Assembly (NCBI GenBank): GCA_004026145.2
Contig: CP034996.1
Location: 3,596,602-3,660,601 of the forward strand
Length of the DNA stretch: 64,000 nucleotides
Origin: Takifugu bimaculatus
Taxonomy: Eukaryota; Chordata; Actinopteri; Tetraodontiformes; Tetraodontidae
Direction of reading: 5' to 3'
Numbering within the stretch: the stretch's first letter is position 1; each line of letters begins with the position of its first letter. The notes under the pieces are model-generated. The model ran no database searches. It saw nothing but the letters and a program-made list of their open reading frames with translations, and was not told where the DNA came from. Positions 54,717 to 64,000 of this stretch are shown here, one piece after another. A program made the position numbers and the translations under genes.

Positions 54717-56948
54717 ATGAATGAACTTCATGCGGCTATTAGCCAACAACAGTCCGCCCACCCGGAGGCTGCATTTATTGTTGCGGGTGACTTCAATCAT
54801 TCAAACTTAAAAACTGTGCTTCCAAAATTCCACCAACATGTTTCCTGCAATACAAGAGGAAACAAAACTCTGGACCATGTCTACACAAACATGGCTGGTG
54901 CCTATACGGCAACACCCCTCCCCCACCTAGGACAATCAGACCACCTTTCTTTGTTCCTCACCCCCAAGTATTCACCCCTCATCAACCGCGTCAGGCCATC
55001 GATGAAGACCATCAAGGTGTGGCCGGCGGGAGCAGACTCCGTACTCCAGGACAGGTTTCAACACACGGACTGGAGTATGTTTATGCCCCAGGGCAGCTGT
55101 GGCTCACACACACACACCAACATTGACAATTTCACCTCCACTGTTCTGGACCACATCACCACCACCATCGACAGCATAACCACCACGAAGCAGATCACCA
55201 CATACCCCAATCAGAAGCCATGGATGAACAAGGAGGTGCGGCTCCTGCTGAAGGCGCGCAACACTGCCTTCAGATCAGGAGAAGCCCAGGCCTACAGCAC
55301 AGCCAGGGCTAACCTGAGGAGGGGCATCAAAAAGGCCAAGCACACCTACAAACGCAAGATTGAGGGTCACTTTTCCAGCTCTGACCCCAGGCGTATGTGG
55401 CAAGGCATCCAGGCCATCACCGACTACAAACCCAACAACTCCAGCCCCACAGTCATGGACACCACCTTCCTGACCGAGCTTAATGCCTTCTATGCTCGCT
55501 TCGAAAAGGACGACAAGGACACTGCCACTAGGACCCCTCTCCCAGCAGACCACCAACCCATCACACTATCATCTACCGCCGTCTACACAGCCCTCAGCCG
55601 GATCAATCCACGCAAGGCTGCTGGTCCTGATGGCATCCCTGGACGTGTGCTCAGGGCAAGCGCAGAACAGTTCGCCGGGATTTTTACGGACATCTTCAAT
55701 CTGTCCCTCGCCCACACAGTGGTCCCGTCTTGCTTCAAGGCCACAACTATCGTCCCAGTTCCGAAGCATTCCAGACCAACCTGCCTCAATGACTACCGCC
55801 CGGTAGCACTCACCCCCATCATTATGAAGTGCTTCGAGCGGCTGGTCCTGGCTCACCTGAAGGACTGCCTCCCAACCACACTCGATCCACACCAGTTTGC
55901 CTACCGCAGCAACAGGAGCATAGATGATGCAGTCTCCATAGCACTGCACTCTGTGCTCACACACCTGGACAACACGAACACTTATGCACGATTGCTGTTT
56001 GCTGACTTCAGCTCAGCTTTCAACACCGTCGTCCCCTCCAAGCTGATCACCAAACTTGGAGACCTGGGCATCAACCCCTCCCTCTGCAACTGGACTCTGG
56101 ACTTCCTGACCGACACACCACAGCATGTTAGGTCAGGTCACAGCCGCTCCACCACCATCACACTCAGCACCGGTGTGCCACAAGGCTGTGTGCTGAGCCC
56201 GTTCCTCTACTCTCTATTCACCCACGACTGCAGACCTGTACATGGATCCAACTCCATCATCAAGTTTGCAGACGACACAACGGTGATCGGTCTCATCAAC
56301 AACAACGACGAGACAGCCTACAGAGAGGAGGTAGAGCGCCTGACCACATGGTGCGCTAACAATAACTTGGTCCTCAACACCAGCAAGACCAAGGAGCTCA
56401 TCGTGGACTTCAGGAAGGCAAGAGGAGGCACACAGGACCCCATCCACATCAACGGGATGGCCGTCGAGCGTGTCTCCAGCTTCAGGTTCCTGGGGACCCA
56501 CATCTCAGAGGACCTGTCCTGGACCACAAACACCTCCAGCATCATCAAGAAGGCTCACCAGCGCCTCTTCTTCCTGAGGACACTGAGGAAGAACCAGCTA
56601 TCCTCGGCTGTCCTGGTGAACTTGTATCGCTGTGCGATAGAAAGCATCCTGACCAACTGCGTGTCAGTCTGGTATGGAAGCTGCACTATCGCCGAGCACA
56701 AGGCCTTGCAGAGGGTGGTGAAAACTGCCCAACGCATCACAAGGACTACACTCCCTGCCATCGGAGATGTCCAGAGGAAGCGCTGCCTGCATCGAGCACG
56801 CAGCATACTCAAGGACTCCTCCCACCCCACCCACAGACTATTTTCCCTCCTGCCCTCCGGGAGGCGCTACAGAACCCTCAGGACTCGGACCAGTAGACTG
56901 AGGAACAGCTTCTTCCCCAGAGCGGTGTCCCTGTTGAACTCCTGCTGA
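54717..56948 (+). CDS. LINE endonuclease C-terminus plus reverse transcriptase, open
   Basis: 743 codons without a stop. It starts MNELHAAISQQQSAHPEAAF, with FIVAGDFNHSNLK and LGQSDHLSLFL (endonuclease end). The linker QKPWMNKEVRLLLKARNTAF follows, then RT: KAAGPDGIPGRVLRA, DYRPVALTPIIMKCFERLV, HQFAYRSNRSIDDAV, LFADFSSAFNTV, GVPQGCVLSPFLYSLF and IIKFADDTTVIG with both catalytic aspartates. The C-terminus is RLRNSFFPRAVSLLNSC. The RT could be functional. The element as a whole is not, because the endonuclease is deleted upstream. Confidence 0.9.
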   Translation: MNELHAAISQQQSAHPEAAFIVAGDFNHSNLKTVLPKFHQHVSCNTRGNKTLDHVYTNMAGAYTATPLPHLGQSDHLSLFLTPKYSPLINRVRPSMKTIKVWPAGADSVLQDRFQHTDWSMFMPQGSCGSHTHTNIDNFTSTVLDHITTTIDSITTTKQITTYPNQKPWMNKEVRLLLKARNTAFRSGEAQAYSTARANLRRGIKKAKHTYKRKIEGHFSSSDPRRMWQGIQAITDYKPNNSSPTVMDTTFLTELNAFYARFEKDDKDTATRTPLPADHQPITLSSTAVYTALSRINPRKAAGPDGIPGRVLRASAEQFAGIFTDIFNLSLAHTVVPSCFKATTIVPVPKHSRPTCLNDYRPVALTPIIMKCFERLVLAHLKDCLPTTLDPHQFAYRSNRSIDDAVSIALHSVLTHLDNTNTYARLLFADFSSAFNTVVPSKLITKLGDLGINPSLCNWTLDFLTDTPQHVRSGHSRSTTITLSTGVPQGCVLSPFLYSLFTHDCRPVHGSNSIIKFADDTTVIGLINNNDETAYREEVERLTTWCANNNLVLNTSKTKELIVDFRKARGGTQDPIHINGMAVERVSSFRFLGTHISEDLSWTTNTSSIIKKAHQRLFFLRTLRKNQLSSAVLVNLYRCAIESILTNCVSVWYGSCTIAEHKALQRVVKTAQRITRTTLPAIGDVQRKRCLHRARSILKDSSHPTHRLFSLLPSGRRYRTLRTRTSRLRNSFFPRAVSLLNSC

Positions 56949-57255
56949 CCCTTACACACTCCACACCTCACTACACTACAGCAGTTTACACAACAACTCA
57001 CTAGCTTAGTAACCAACGTAGCTACTGTTTAAACCTGTCCTGCGCACTCATGCACTCTATCATCTGTATACACGTAATTTATGATTTGCACATCTCCTCT
57101 ATCTTATGTAAATAGCTAAAAAGCTCCTGCACTTATAGTCTAAGGCATTTAATGTAAACACCATCTGTAAAATATGTTTATAGCACAACCTGGTAAACGA
57201 CTGTAAAAATAACCGCACATACTGTATTTATTAAGTTATTATCCTCACTTGCTGC

Positions 57256-57935
57256 TAAGGACGGGCAGATCGATCCCGTGGTATCGATATATCGATACTC
57301 ACAAGCTACTCATTTGGTATCGATGTTCTTTTATAAATATCGATACTAACTAAAAAAAAATAAAAATTGGGGTGTATGCATCACTTTCCGCCGTTTTAGA
57401 TTAGTTACTTAAATTAATATGTGCCAAGACACCCCTATACCTGGCGGCGTACTGAGCTGGCCCATGTCACGTGACAGGAGATAGGGAATGAGCGTCAACC
57501 TGCAACATAGCCTGCGCCGAGCCGACACAGTCAGCAAAAGGCAGAGCCGGAGGAAATAATCAGCCAGAGACGCAATCGTGTTAAAGCAGAAAATGTGAAT
57601 ATGATACGATTTCTGAAAAGCAATCTGAGACTTCAGTAAAGTGTGATAACATACCTCAAGTGCACTAAAGGTGTGATGGTGTCAGACATTGTTCTAATTA
57701 TTTTTTTATGGAACAACTGTCTTATGCAGGTTTAAAGGATAAGGAAATCCTAGTAATCAATTGACCATAATAAATTGTATATAAATGGTCTGTATTTGTC
57801 TTAAATGTAATAATATTTTGACTGACAAAAATTGCCAGAAAGAAATGAATGGTATCGGGATCGATATCGATGAAAATACAAGAAAAAGTATCGGTATCGT
57901 ATCGAATCCCAAAAGTGTGGTATCGCCCATCCTTA
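57256..57935. mobile_element. Non-autonomous hAT (680 bp) in LINE 3' UTR
   Basis: Ends TAAGGACGGGC and GCCCATCCTTA are inverted. The 8-bp target duplication CTTGCTGC is at 57248-57255 and 57936-57943. The interior has repeated ATCGAT/TATCGATA motifs near both ends and no transposase. Confidence 0.85.
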
Positions 57936-60083
57936 CTTGCTGCTTCTTTTGCACTTCTGGTTAGATGCTAAACTGCATTTTGTTGCTCTGTACCTGTACA
58001 TGAGCAATAACAATAAAGTTGAATCTAATCTAATCTAAAGTGGAGGAAGCAACAAGACGACCTGCGCCAGGTAAAGAAGACTCAACGGAGCTTCCGAGGA
58101 AACAGAGCAAGATGGCCACAGTTGGAGGACAAACTCGAACAGTGGGTTGTTGAACAGAGAGCAGCAAGTAGAAGTGTCTCTACAGTCACTATTCGAATGA
58201 AGGCAACAGCGCTAGCAGACGAACTGAAGATAAATGAATTTAGAGGCGGTCCTTCTTGGTGCTTTCGGTTTATGAAAAGACGTCACCTCTCCATCCGCAC
58301 TTGAAACAAGTGTTTCGCAGCAACTGCCCAAAGACGACCAAGAAAAGCTGGCCACTTTCCGCGCATACTGCAGAAACAACATCGCTGGAAAAAAGATCCG
58401 GCCAGAACACATCATCAACATGGACGAGGTTCCCCTCACCTTCGAAGGATTTCCTGTGAACAGCACTGTGGACAAAACGGGAGCACATACGGTGAATGTT
58501 CGCACCACAGGGAATGAGAAGACATCCTTCACCGTAGTCCTTGCCTGCCAGGCTAATGGCCAGAAACTTCCACCCATGGTTATTTTCAAAAGGAAGACTG
58601 TGCCAAAAGAAAACTTTCCAGTCGGCGTAACCATCAAAGCTAAATCAAAGGGATGGATGGATGAAGAAAAGATGAGTGAGTGGCTGAGAGAAATTTACGT
58701 CAAGAGACCGGTGTTTTTTTTCACGCAGCTCCATCCCTATTGATCTGCGACTCCATGCGCACCCATATCACCGATGGTGTAAAAAACAAGTTAAGCACAC
58801 TAATTCAGTTCTCGCCGTCATTCCGGGTGGATTGAAAAAGGAACTCCAGCCGCTAGATATTGGTGTCAACAGGGCATTCAAAGCTAGACTGCGAACTGCG
58901 TGGGAGCGGTGGATGACGGAAGGCGAACACACGTTCACCAAGACGGGGAGACAGCGCCGAGCGTCATACGCCACTATCTGCCAGTGGATTGTAAATGCCT
59001 GGGCTGATATATCAGTCTCCACAGTGGTCCGAGCTTTCGGGAAGGCGGGGATTGTCACTGAAATGCCAGACAACACCAGCAACACCGACCCTGATGACGA
59101 CTTTGACGAGACGGAGCCGGCCATGTTGGACGCCGTATTCGCACAACTGTTCAATTCGGACACCGAAGAAGAAGAATTCGAGGGATTCCTGGATGAGGAA
59201 TGAACTGATAAAGTGAGCTTTACGTGTTTCTTTTGTGTGTTTACAACTTAACAAGGCTGGTCATACTGTGAATATGGACATTACCATTGGAACAATGTTG
59301 TTATATTGCTATTGTTATATTGCTCTGCACTACTTCGAGAGTTTGAGTTACCGTATATTGTGTTTGCACTAAAGTTTGATTTACCACAACTGTACTATGT
59401 GATGTTGCAAAAAAAAAATGTTGCACTGCCTGTTATAACTCGCTGTTATTAAACGAACTGTGTTATGCGAAAACACTACGTCACTCTGGAAAAATAATAA
59501 AACAGCTGTTTATTCATTTTGGGAGTGAATGGAGTTGTGAGAACGCCGGTTTGTATTCTATTAATAAAGTTTGACTGACTTATCTGACTGTTTTATTGAC
59601 ATTCCCTTTAGCGTAACTCGATCTAGTGAATGCGTCATGAAACCACAGCCACTACGTAGTTTCTAATCTACGCGCCTTATAACGCGGTGCGCCCTATATA
59701 TGAAAACAGTTCTAAAATAGGCCGTTAATTGAAGGTGCGCCCTAAAATACGGTGCGCCTTGTGGTCGTGAAAATACGGTACATATAAAAGGGACTATTAT
59801 GCTTCAAGTTGTAAAATAGAAATAAGCTTTTTGAAATATAGTGATGTACCAAAATAAACATGTACATTTTGCAAGACAGCATTTATTGTAACAAAAATAT
59901 GACCATTAAAATCAGAAAAGAACTGAAAACTTGCTCTCAGAATTCCATTGGAACACAAAATAAATAACTTTTCTGTAAAGTGATTCACATTAATTGTTTT
60001 TCAAGCAATTTAATTTGCAGTTTCACCTGTTCTTGTTTCAATATTGTTAAATTAATCTGTTCATCGGTGAGGACAAGCTGTTG

Positions 60084-60650
60084 TTATGCTCGCTCTGTTT
60101 CAACTTTCAGCAGCTTTAAGTAGGCATGATCCTGTGTATGACTCTTTGGCCTTTTGCTCCGGCACGTCAAGGGTGGTGGTTGTGGTGAAGGTGTGACCCT
60201 CACCACATCAGCAGCTTGGGTCAAGGTCTGGCTGGTGGACAGTTCAGGTTGATCTGACTCAACAAAGGTAAGGGTGCTTGTCCCATCGCTTGACAGATTG
60301 AGTGGCCCCTGGAAGCCAATAGACTCTCCCACATCACAGGGTACAATCCCATGTAAAGCTTGAGAATGCGCTCCACCAATAATATCCAGAATCACATCAG
60401 TAAACTCACCACGTTTGGCAGGTTTATTGCCTGTTGGAGTCGTTTTGGCCTCTGAGTGGTCTTTAGTAGCTTTTTGTTTGAGCTTTTTCCATCTCAATTT
60501 GACCTGATCCACAGATCTGCGTTGGCCTCCACCGGTGGCATTAACCAGTTCTGTTATCTTCTCCCATATTTCATTTTTTGTTTTGGCATTTGAGCCGCTT
60601 TGTCCAGGACTGCTGAAATTGCCAAATAGCACATGATAATTTTCACGCAC
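60084..60650 (-). CDS. Myb/SANT-like protein of a Harbinger element
   Basis: 188 codons: MRENYHVLFGNFSSPGQSGS, NEIWEKITELVNATGGGQRR and VDQVKLRWKKLKQKATKDHS, the trihelix Myb/SANT-like fold used by Harbinger second proteins to bind element ends and import the transposase. The middle is Ser/Thr/Pro-rich and the C-terminus has SKRPKSHTQDHAYLKLL. Codons before the first Met (TNALLEGV) also fit the family, so the true start is probably lost. The sequence right of it is the arm of the Harbinger family seen at 19700 and 61102. Confidence 0.65.
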   Translation of the reverse strand: MRENYHVLFGNFSSPGQSGSNAKTKNEIWEKITELVNATGGGQRRSVDQVKLRWKKLKQKATKDHSEAKTTPTGNKPAKRGEFTDVILDIIGGAHSQALHGIVPCDVGESIGFQGPLNLSSDGTSTLTFVESDQPELSTSQTLTQAADVVRVTPSPQPPPLTCRSKRPKSHTQDHAYLKLLKVETERA

Positions 60651-60660
60651 ACCTTCAAGC

Positions 60661-60826
60661 AGTGCATTTGTTTCAGTCCTTTTATGGGCATTAGTGGGCG
60701 GTGACCTATGCTAATCGGATGTTAATTAGACTCACCTGGCACGCGCTCTCAACTGATGGCATTTATCAATCTAAGAACACAGCTGCGAACAATTCTGGGG
60801 TTTACGAACGCGTTGATGAATCTGAC
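60661..60826 (-). mobile_element. Harbinger arm, cut by a hAT element
   Basis: It matches the right arms of 19700-20855 and 61102-63408 (ttttatgggcattagtggg, then cacagctgcgaacaattctg) and stops at GAATCTGAC, where the hAT element starts. The terminal inverted repeat is therefore missing here. Confidence 0.75.
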
Positions 60827-61098
60827 TAGTGATGGGCAAATGATACCAAGGCTTCGAGGCTTGTGTCACTCTTCCCGAAGCGGAGTGATTCGAAACACTG
60901 TGTCGGAGCTTGTATCAAAACACCAGTGAGAGTTAGAGTATTTTGGCAAGTTTCATGGCGAGTACCACCAACAAGCGACGTTCTAGAGTTTAGGAGGACA
61001 AATAACTTTTCTACTTCCGTGAAAAATCATTCCAAATCAAACATGACAAACCATTATCTTTAAAAGTTTTCCTTAAAAACACTGACACACACAAAAAC
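60827..61098 (+). mobile_element. hAT-like element end, cut by Harbinger
   Basis: TAGTGATGGGCAAATGATAC... matches the reverse complement of the right end of 51157-52116, including gaagcggagtgattcgaaac. It is interrupted at AAT (61099-61101) by the next element. Confidence 0.75.
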
Positions 61099-61485
61099 AA
61101 TGGGCCAGATTCACGAAACGTTCTTACGAACAAATTTGTTCTTAAGTCCCACTTACGAACATTTTATGAAGATTGTGGCATTCACCAATTTCTTCTTATC
61201 CTAGATTCATGCGTAGGTAAGAACAAATCCTACGAACACTTAGGAGTACTCTTACGCACATTTGGTTGTGTTTTCTTCTCTTGTGCAGTTCAATAAAATT
61301 CAATATTACAATGATAATTCTGTCATATTTATTTATTTATTTATTTGTTTATTTCCTATTTTTGGTGATTTACGGAGAATTTTAAAATTACGTAAATGTG
61401 CCAATGACTTAACATTAATCAACCAAATTGGAAACCATGCCAAAACTGTCTTTTTATTTGATTTTATCTTGATTTATTTTATTAG

Positions 61486-61733
61486 GGGATCGAGGATATG
61501 CCCTGGTTGTTGACACCACTGACCAACCCTCAGACTCCACAGGAGTTTTATTCAATCAGATGCATGCGCGCAGTCGCTCCACCATCGAACGCACCATCGG
61601 CATGTTAAAGGGGCGCTGGATGTGTTTGGACACAGAGCCACAACCCCGTGAGGATGTGCGTCCTGAGGCAATGATGGGGCCAGACTGCAGGCACGCGGTT
61701 CACGTTCGAGCGCGATTAATTGCCCGTTTGTGA
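61486..61733 (+). pseudogene. Harbinger transposase, C-terminal exon remnant
   Basis: It begins GDRGYALVVDTTDQPSDSTG, then ARSRSTIERTIGMLKGRWMC, and ends HVRARLIARL with TGA at 61731-61733. It keeps the GRW that the 20100 copy has as GPW. Earlier exons are absent. Confidence 0.72.
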
Positions 61734-61749
61734 ATAAAATGCATTATTG

Positions 61750-61956
61750 TCACAATCCGAGCACAGCTTTTACACGTTTATTTTTTTTACATTCTTCTTT
61801 TTTTACATTCTTGTTGATTTCTTTAAGCGTGTTGGCTATAGTCATCAGGGTTGAGGCAATTTTATCAAGCGTGTTAGCCATCCTTTCTTGATTGTTCAAC
61901 ACGGCGTCAGAAATCAGGCGTGGAGAGGCAAGCTTTGGGCATTTCGCTTTGGGCAT
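61750..61956 (-). CDS. Short Harbinger accessory ORF
   Basis: 68 codons, same protein as at 20384-20572 (MPKAKCPKLASPRLISDAVL), with a longer C-terminal tail because the A-runs differ. It is convergent with the transposase remnant. Confidence 0.45.
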   Translation of the reverse strand: MPKAKCPKLASPRLISDAVLNNQERMANTLDKIASTLMTIANTLKEINKNVKKEECKKNKRVKAVLGL

Positions 61957-61982
61957 TTCGCTGCTTTTTGCTCTGTCTACAG

Positions 61983-63157
61983 CAGGGGTGGGGAACCCTT
62001 TTCATATCGAGGGCCATTTCAATTTTTATAAAGTCCTCTGAGGGCCATACCATTATGAACACATACCTAGGGATGCAAAAAAAAGACAAAAAAAAAGTCT
62101 ATAACCACTGTGTTACTAAGTCTCATGATTGCTGCATTTGAGTTTGAATTATTTATTTAGCACACATGCATATAAAATCACCAAAAAATAGAATAAAATG
62201 ACAAGTAAAATATGTTTTCATGATCATACAAAACAATAAAAAAAAAAGAGGTGCAGAGTTGAGGCAAGAGACCCGTAAGGGCCTGTTCGAGGCCTCTACT
62301 TACAAAAACTGCAATACAACAAGATAATCAAGAAAATAAATGAAAAGAAAGAAAGATAAAGACAATAATAATAACAACTAGAAAGCACTCGGAGAGCACA
62401 GACCTCCGCCAAGCGCAACAATTCCTGGCATATTGTGATTTCCACCATAAATATTAGTCCCACATATACTTTGACTACATATTTAGATTCCTTGACCATA
62501 AAAACATACCGTTAGCCACTGGAATCATAACAATATATGTCTTAGTTCAATAGTTATTCACGAAAAAAATTCACGCTTTGAAACAATTTTACTTTGTCCG
62601 GCGCGAGCGCCTCAGCGGCGGCTACGAGGCGCGTTCACGAACTCTCCTTCGGCGTGAGGTTTCAGCTTCGTGGCTATTAATTCACTCACCACACAACTTG
62701 CACGCGTAATATTCTCTCTGTCGGTACACGGTTGTGTGAAAGCTGCTTGTTGAGCCTCCAAACTCCGACGAAGAGCGTTAATTTTATCCAAACTCATCTG
62801 TCCTTTCAACTCGTCGAGTTTAGTGTGTTTCGCTAAGCATTTTTCGTCCGTGTCAATCAGTCCAACCCACTACGTACATCACATGCTGTGTTCACTGACC
62901 CTGACCTTGACTCGGACATAACATAACCGTCTGTTTTATCTCAGAAAACGGGAAAATATTTCCTCGTTACGAAAGAAATTTCAGGATACGAAAGGCAAAA
63001 ATACGCTACCACTGCTACTCGCAGCTCGCGGAGTTTAGCGAACGGTCCCACTGTATAAGTGCACATATAAAATATAAAAATCTTATTGCATTGCGGGCCG
63101 GTAGAAATGGTCTCACGGGCCGTATACGGCCCGGAGGCCGGGGGTTCCCCTCCCCTG
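61983..63157 (-). mobile_element. hAT element with 8-bp target duplication
   Basis: Ends CAGGGGTGGGGAACCC and the inverted CAGGGGAGGGGAACCC, with GTCTACAG at 61975-61982 and 63158-63165. The minus frame 62809-62612 contains AFTQPCTDRENITRASCVVS and LKPHAEGEFVN, matching the N-terminal transposase region of ZBED5/GTF2IRD2-like hATs. The rest of the transposase is gone. Confidence 0.88.
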
Positions 63158-63511
63158 GTCTACAGGGTCCTGCTGCAGTTCCTTTTATGGGCATTAGTGG
63201 GCGGTGACTTATGCTAATCGTATGTTAATTAGACTCACCTGGCACGCGCTTTCAACTTACGAACAGATGGCATTCATCAATCTAAGAACACAGCTGCGAA
63301 CAATTCTGGGGCTTACGAACGCGTTGATGAATCCGACGTAGGGTTTTCTTAAAAAACTTAAGAAAGAATCTAAGAAGATTCTTAAGAACATATTGGTGAA
63401 TCTGGCCCAATATTCCTAGACATATCAGTGTCTTTTCCATAGACATTAAAGACATTAACAGCGCATTATTTTATCCAAATCTGAAAGAACAATGGATGTC
63501 AAATGCATTAC

Positions 63512-63649
63512 CTCAATAACAGAAAGTAGGATCTCAGGCGCTGAGGAGCCCAGGGCCATCAGTGTGAGGTTAGACACCGTCTCGTTCCAGACTCTGACTG
63601 TTGTTATTGTCGTTAAACCACCTGGTTTAGTGATGGTCACTTCTTTTTC
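63512..63649 (-). CDS. slc8a: Sodium/calcium exchanger (SLC8A family), one exon
   Basis: 138 nt between an aattttag acceptor (minus, at 63650) and a gtaatg donor (63511). The 46 codons read EKEVTITKPGGLTTITTVRV, WNETVSNLTLMAL and GSSAPEILLSVIE. The last part is the first alpha-repeat of NCX exchangers, whose residues line the ion-binding sites of this plasma-membrane Na+/Ca2+ antiporter. No other NCX exon was found. Upstream exons should lie beyond 64000, and downstream ones are not seen to the left in this window. The paralogue cannot be told from one exon. It could be a stranded exon, but its frame and splice sites are intact. Confidence 0.8.
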
Positions 63650-64000
63650 CTAAAATTAACCAAATATGTGAATTTGACCAAATTAATTTGAATTTGTCGT
63701 AATCCGTGTCAAAATGACAGTTACAACATTAAAAAAATCATGCACAGTTCTGAGGTGGACACTGAGGTGGACACCCTCAAACTTGATAGTCCCTCAAGAA
63801 GAGCAAGGCGGCAAACAATGTGTTCTAACCCCTGGAGACACTTCCTGATTAAAGGTGCTGCAAGACTGTCGTCAAGTTAAGAGATGTAAGGAAGAGGCAC
63901 TATGGTGGACGTCTTCAGGCAGGTGGGGAACGTGCGCTGAGATAGAGGTTGTACACATTCAGGTGTCTGGTGATGTGATGTTTCCCTCCTCGCTGCCATA
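63650..64000. other. No gene recognised; probable NCX intron
   Basis: No exon-like frame with splice sites was seen up to the window end. Confidence 0.4.

Larger units (their letters stand above)
54066..58038 (+). mobile_element. Rex1/CR1-like LINE, nearly full length
   Basis: Inserted in pogo between AAGT copies (54060s and 58036-58039 region; short, so tentative). ORFs at 54074-54703 and 54717-56948, 3' UTR 56949-58038 ending in AATCT repeats (aatctaatctaatctaa). A 680-bp hAT-type element sits in the 3' UTR. Confidence 0.8.
53937..59203 (+). pseudogene. pogo transposase, split by a LINE
   Basis: It starts MAPCKRHAYDAEFKLKAIS. A one-base shift follows near 53995. The LINE enters after MVRK (about 54062) and the frame resumes with WRKQQDDLRQVKK at about 58041. 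Later parts are WPQLEDKLEQWVVEQRAASR, FRGGPSWCFRFMKRRHLSIR, stop TGA at about 58302-58304, INMDEVPLTFEGFP (first D), a frame change near 58740 in front of the second D region (CDSMRTHIT), and LQPLDIGVNRAFKARL (third D) ending NSDTEEEEFEGFL at 59203. The copy is dead. It resembles the element at 32714-34525 but has distinct ends. Confidence 0.85.
53714..59778 (+). mobile_element. pogo-like element containing a LINE and a hAT
   Basis: Ends CCGTATTTCCACGACTATAA and the inverted CCGTATTTTCACGACCACAA, with TA at 53712-53713 and 59779-59780. Its transposase N-terminus is at 53937-54065 and the rest at 58039-59203. A LINE occupies the gap. Confidence 0.85.
53271..60660 (-). mobile_element. Probable Harbinger-like element split by pogo
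   Basis: A GGGCCCAGTATTTCAG end starts at about 53271. Sequence continues to the TA at 53712-53713, where pogo is inserted, and resumes at 59779. The right part carries a Myb/SANT-like gene. Whether the left end and the Myb gene belong to one element is inferred from position only. Confidence 0.4.
61102..63408 (+). mobile_element. Harbinger element containing a hAT
   Basis: Ends GGGCCAGATTC and GAATCTGGCCC, with AAT at 61099-61101 and 63409-63411. It is the same family as 19700-20855. A 1,175-bp hAT (61983-63157) lies in its right arm. Confidence 0.88.

Overview
The window looks like transposon-rich teleost fish chromosome. The evidence is a FISNA-NACHT-LRR (NLRC3-like) immune receptor gene of the fish-expanded type, coding split over many short 174-nt LRR exons, and a repeat fauna typical of fish: Ty3/gypsy, Rex1/CR1/L2-like and Tx1-like LINEs, Tc1, pogo, hAT and PIF/Harbinger elements. 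No bacterial operon structure, tRNA gene, rRNA gene or CRISPR array was seen.

Layout. 1-2868: the 3' end of a first NLR gene (two LRR exons, stop, 3' UTR) whose 5' part lies outside the window. 2869-7952: an old, broken Ty3/gypsy element on the minus strand with both LTRs, a tRNA-Trp-type primer site and a solo LTR inside gag. 8096-11590: a LINE with a 916-bp solo LTR in its 3' tail. 11696-12427: the last two exons of a coiled-coil protein gene (minus). 14053-21966: a Harbinger element holding a second gypsy element, which itself holds a Tc1 copy and another Harbinger copy. 22350-24006: a LINE abutting an orphan spire-type KIND exon. 25481-27700: a decayed paralogue of the coiled-coil gene, split by an L2 LINE. 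27820-32400: mostly unrecognised DNA, hAT remnants and an 820-bp 10-bp-unit minisatellite. 32540-36660: a LINE ORF1 fragment split by a pogo element, then an endogenous-retrovirus fragment and a hAT remnant.

37011-46175 holds the main host gene: a complete NLRC3-like gene with nine coding exons. My splice model keeps one open frame of 1,016 codons (N-terminal repeat exons, FISNA, NACHT, helical region, five LRR exons). An ISRE-like motif lies upstream. Its 3' half (43282 onward) is a near-copy of the left edge of the window, including the same gypsy insertion, so the two NLR genes are products of a segmental duplication.

46970-63408 is again repeats: the truncated second gypsy copy, an L2 LINE, a Tx1-like LINE fragment, a three-level nest (pogo > LINE > hAT) and a second nest of Harbinger and hAT elements. 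At 63512-63649 one exon of a sodium/calcium exchanger (SLC8A family) lies on the minus strand.

The recognisable host content is therefore an NLR gene pair, a coiled-coil gene pair, one spire-type exon and one NCX exon. Most of the remaining recognisable sequence is transposable elements, many datable relative to each other because they interrupt one another at exact target sites. I found no convincing wholly new system. The most informative signals are the LRR exon fusion between the NLR copies, the nested insertions with exact target duplications, and the two orphan host exons.
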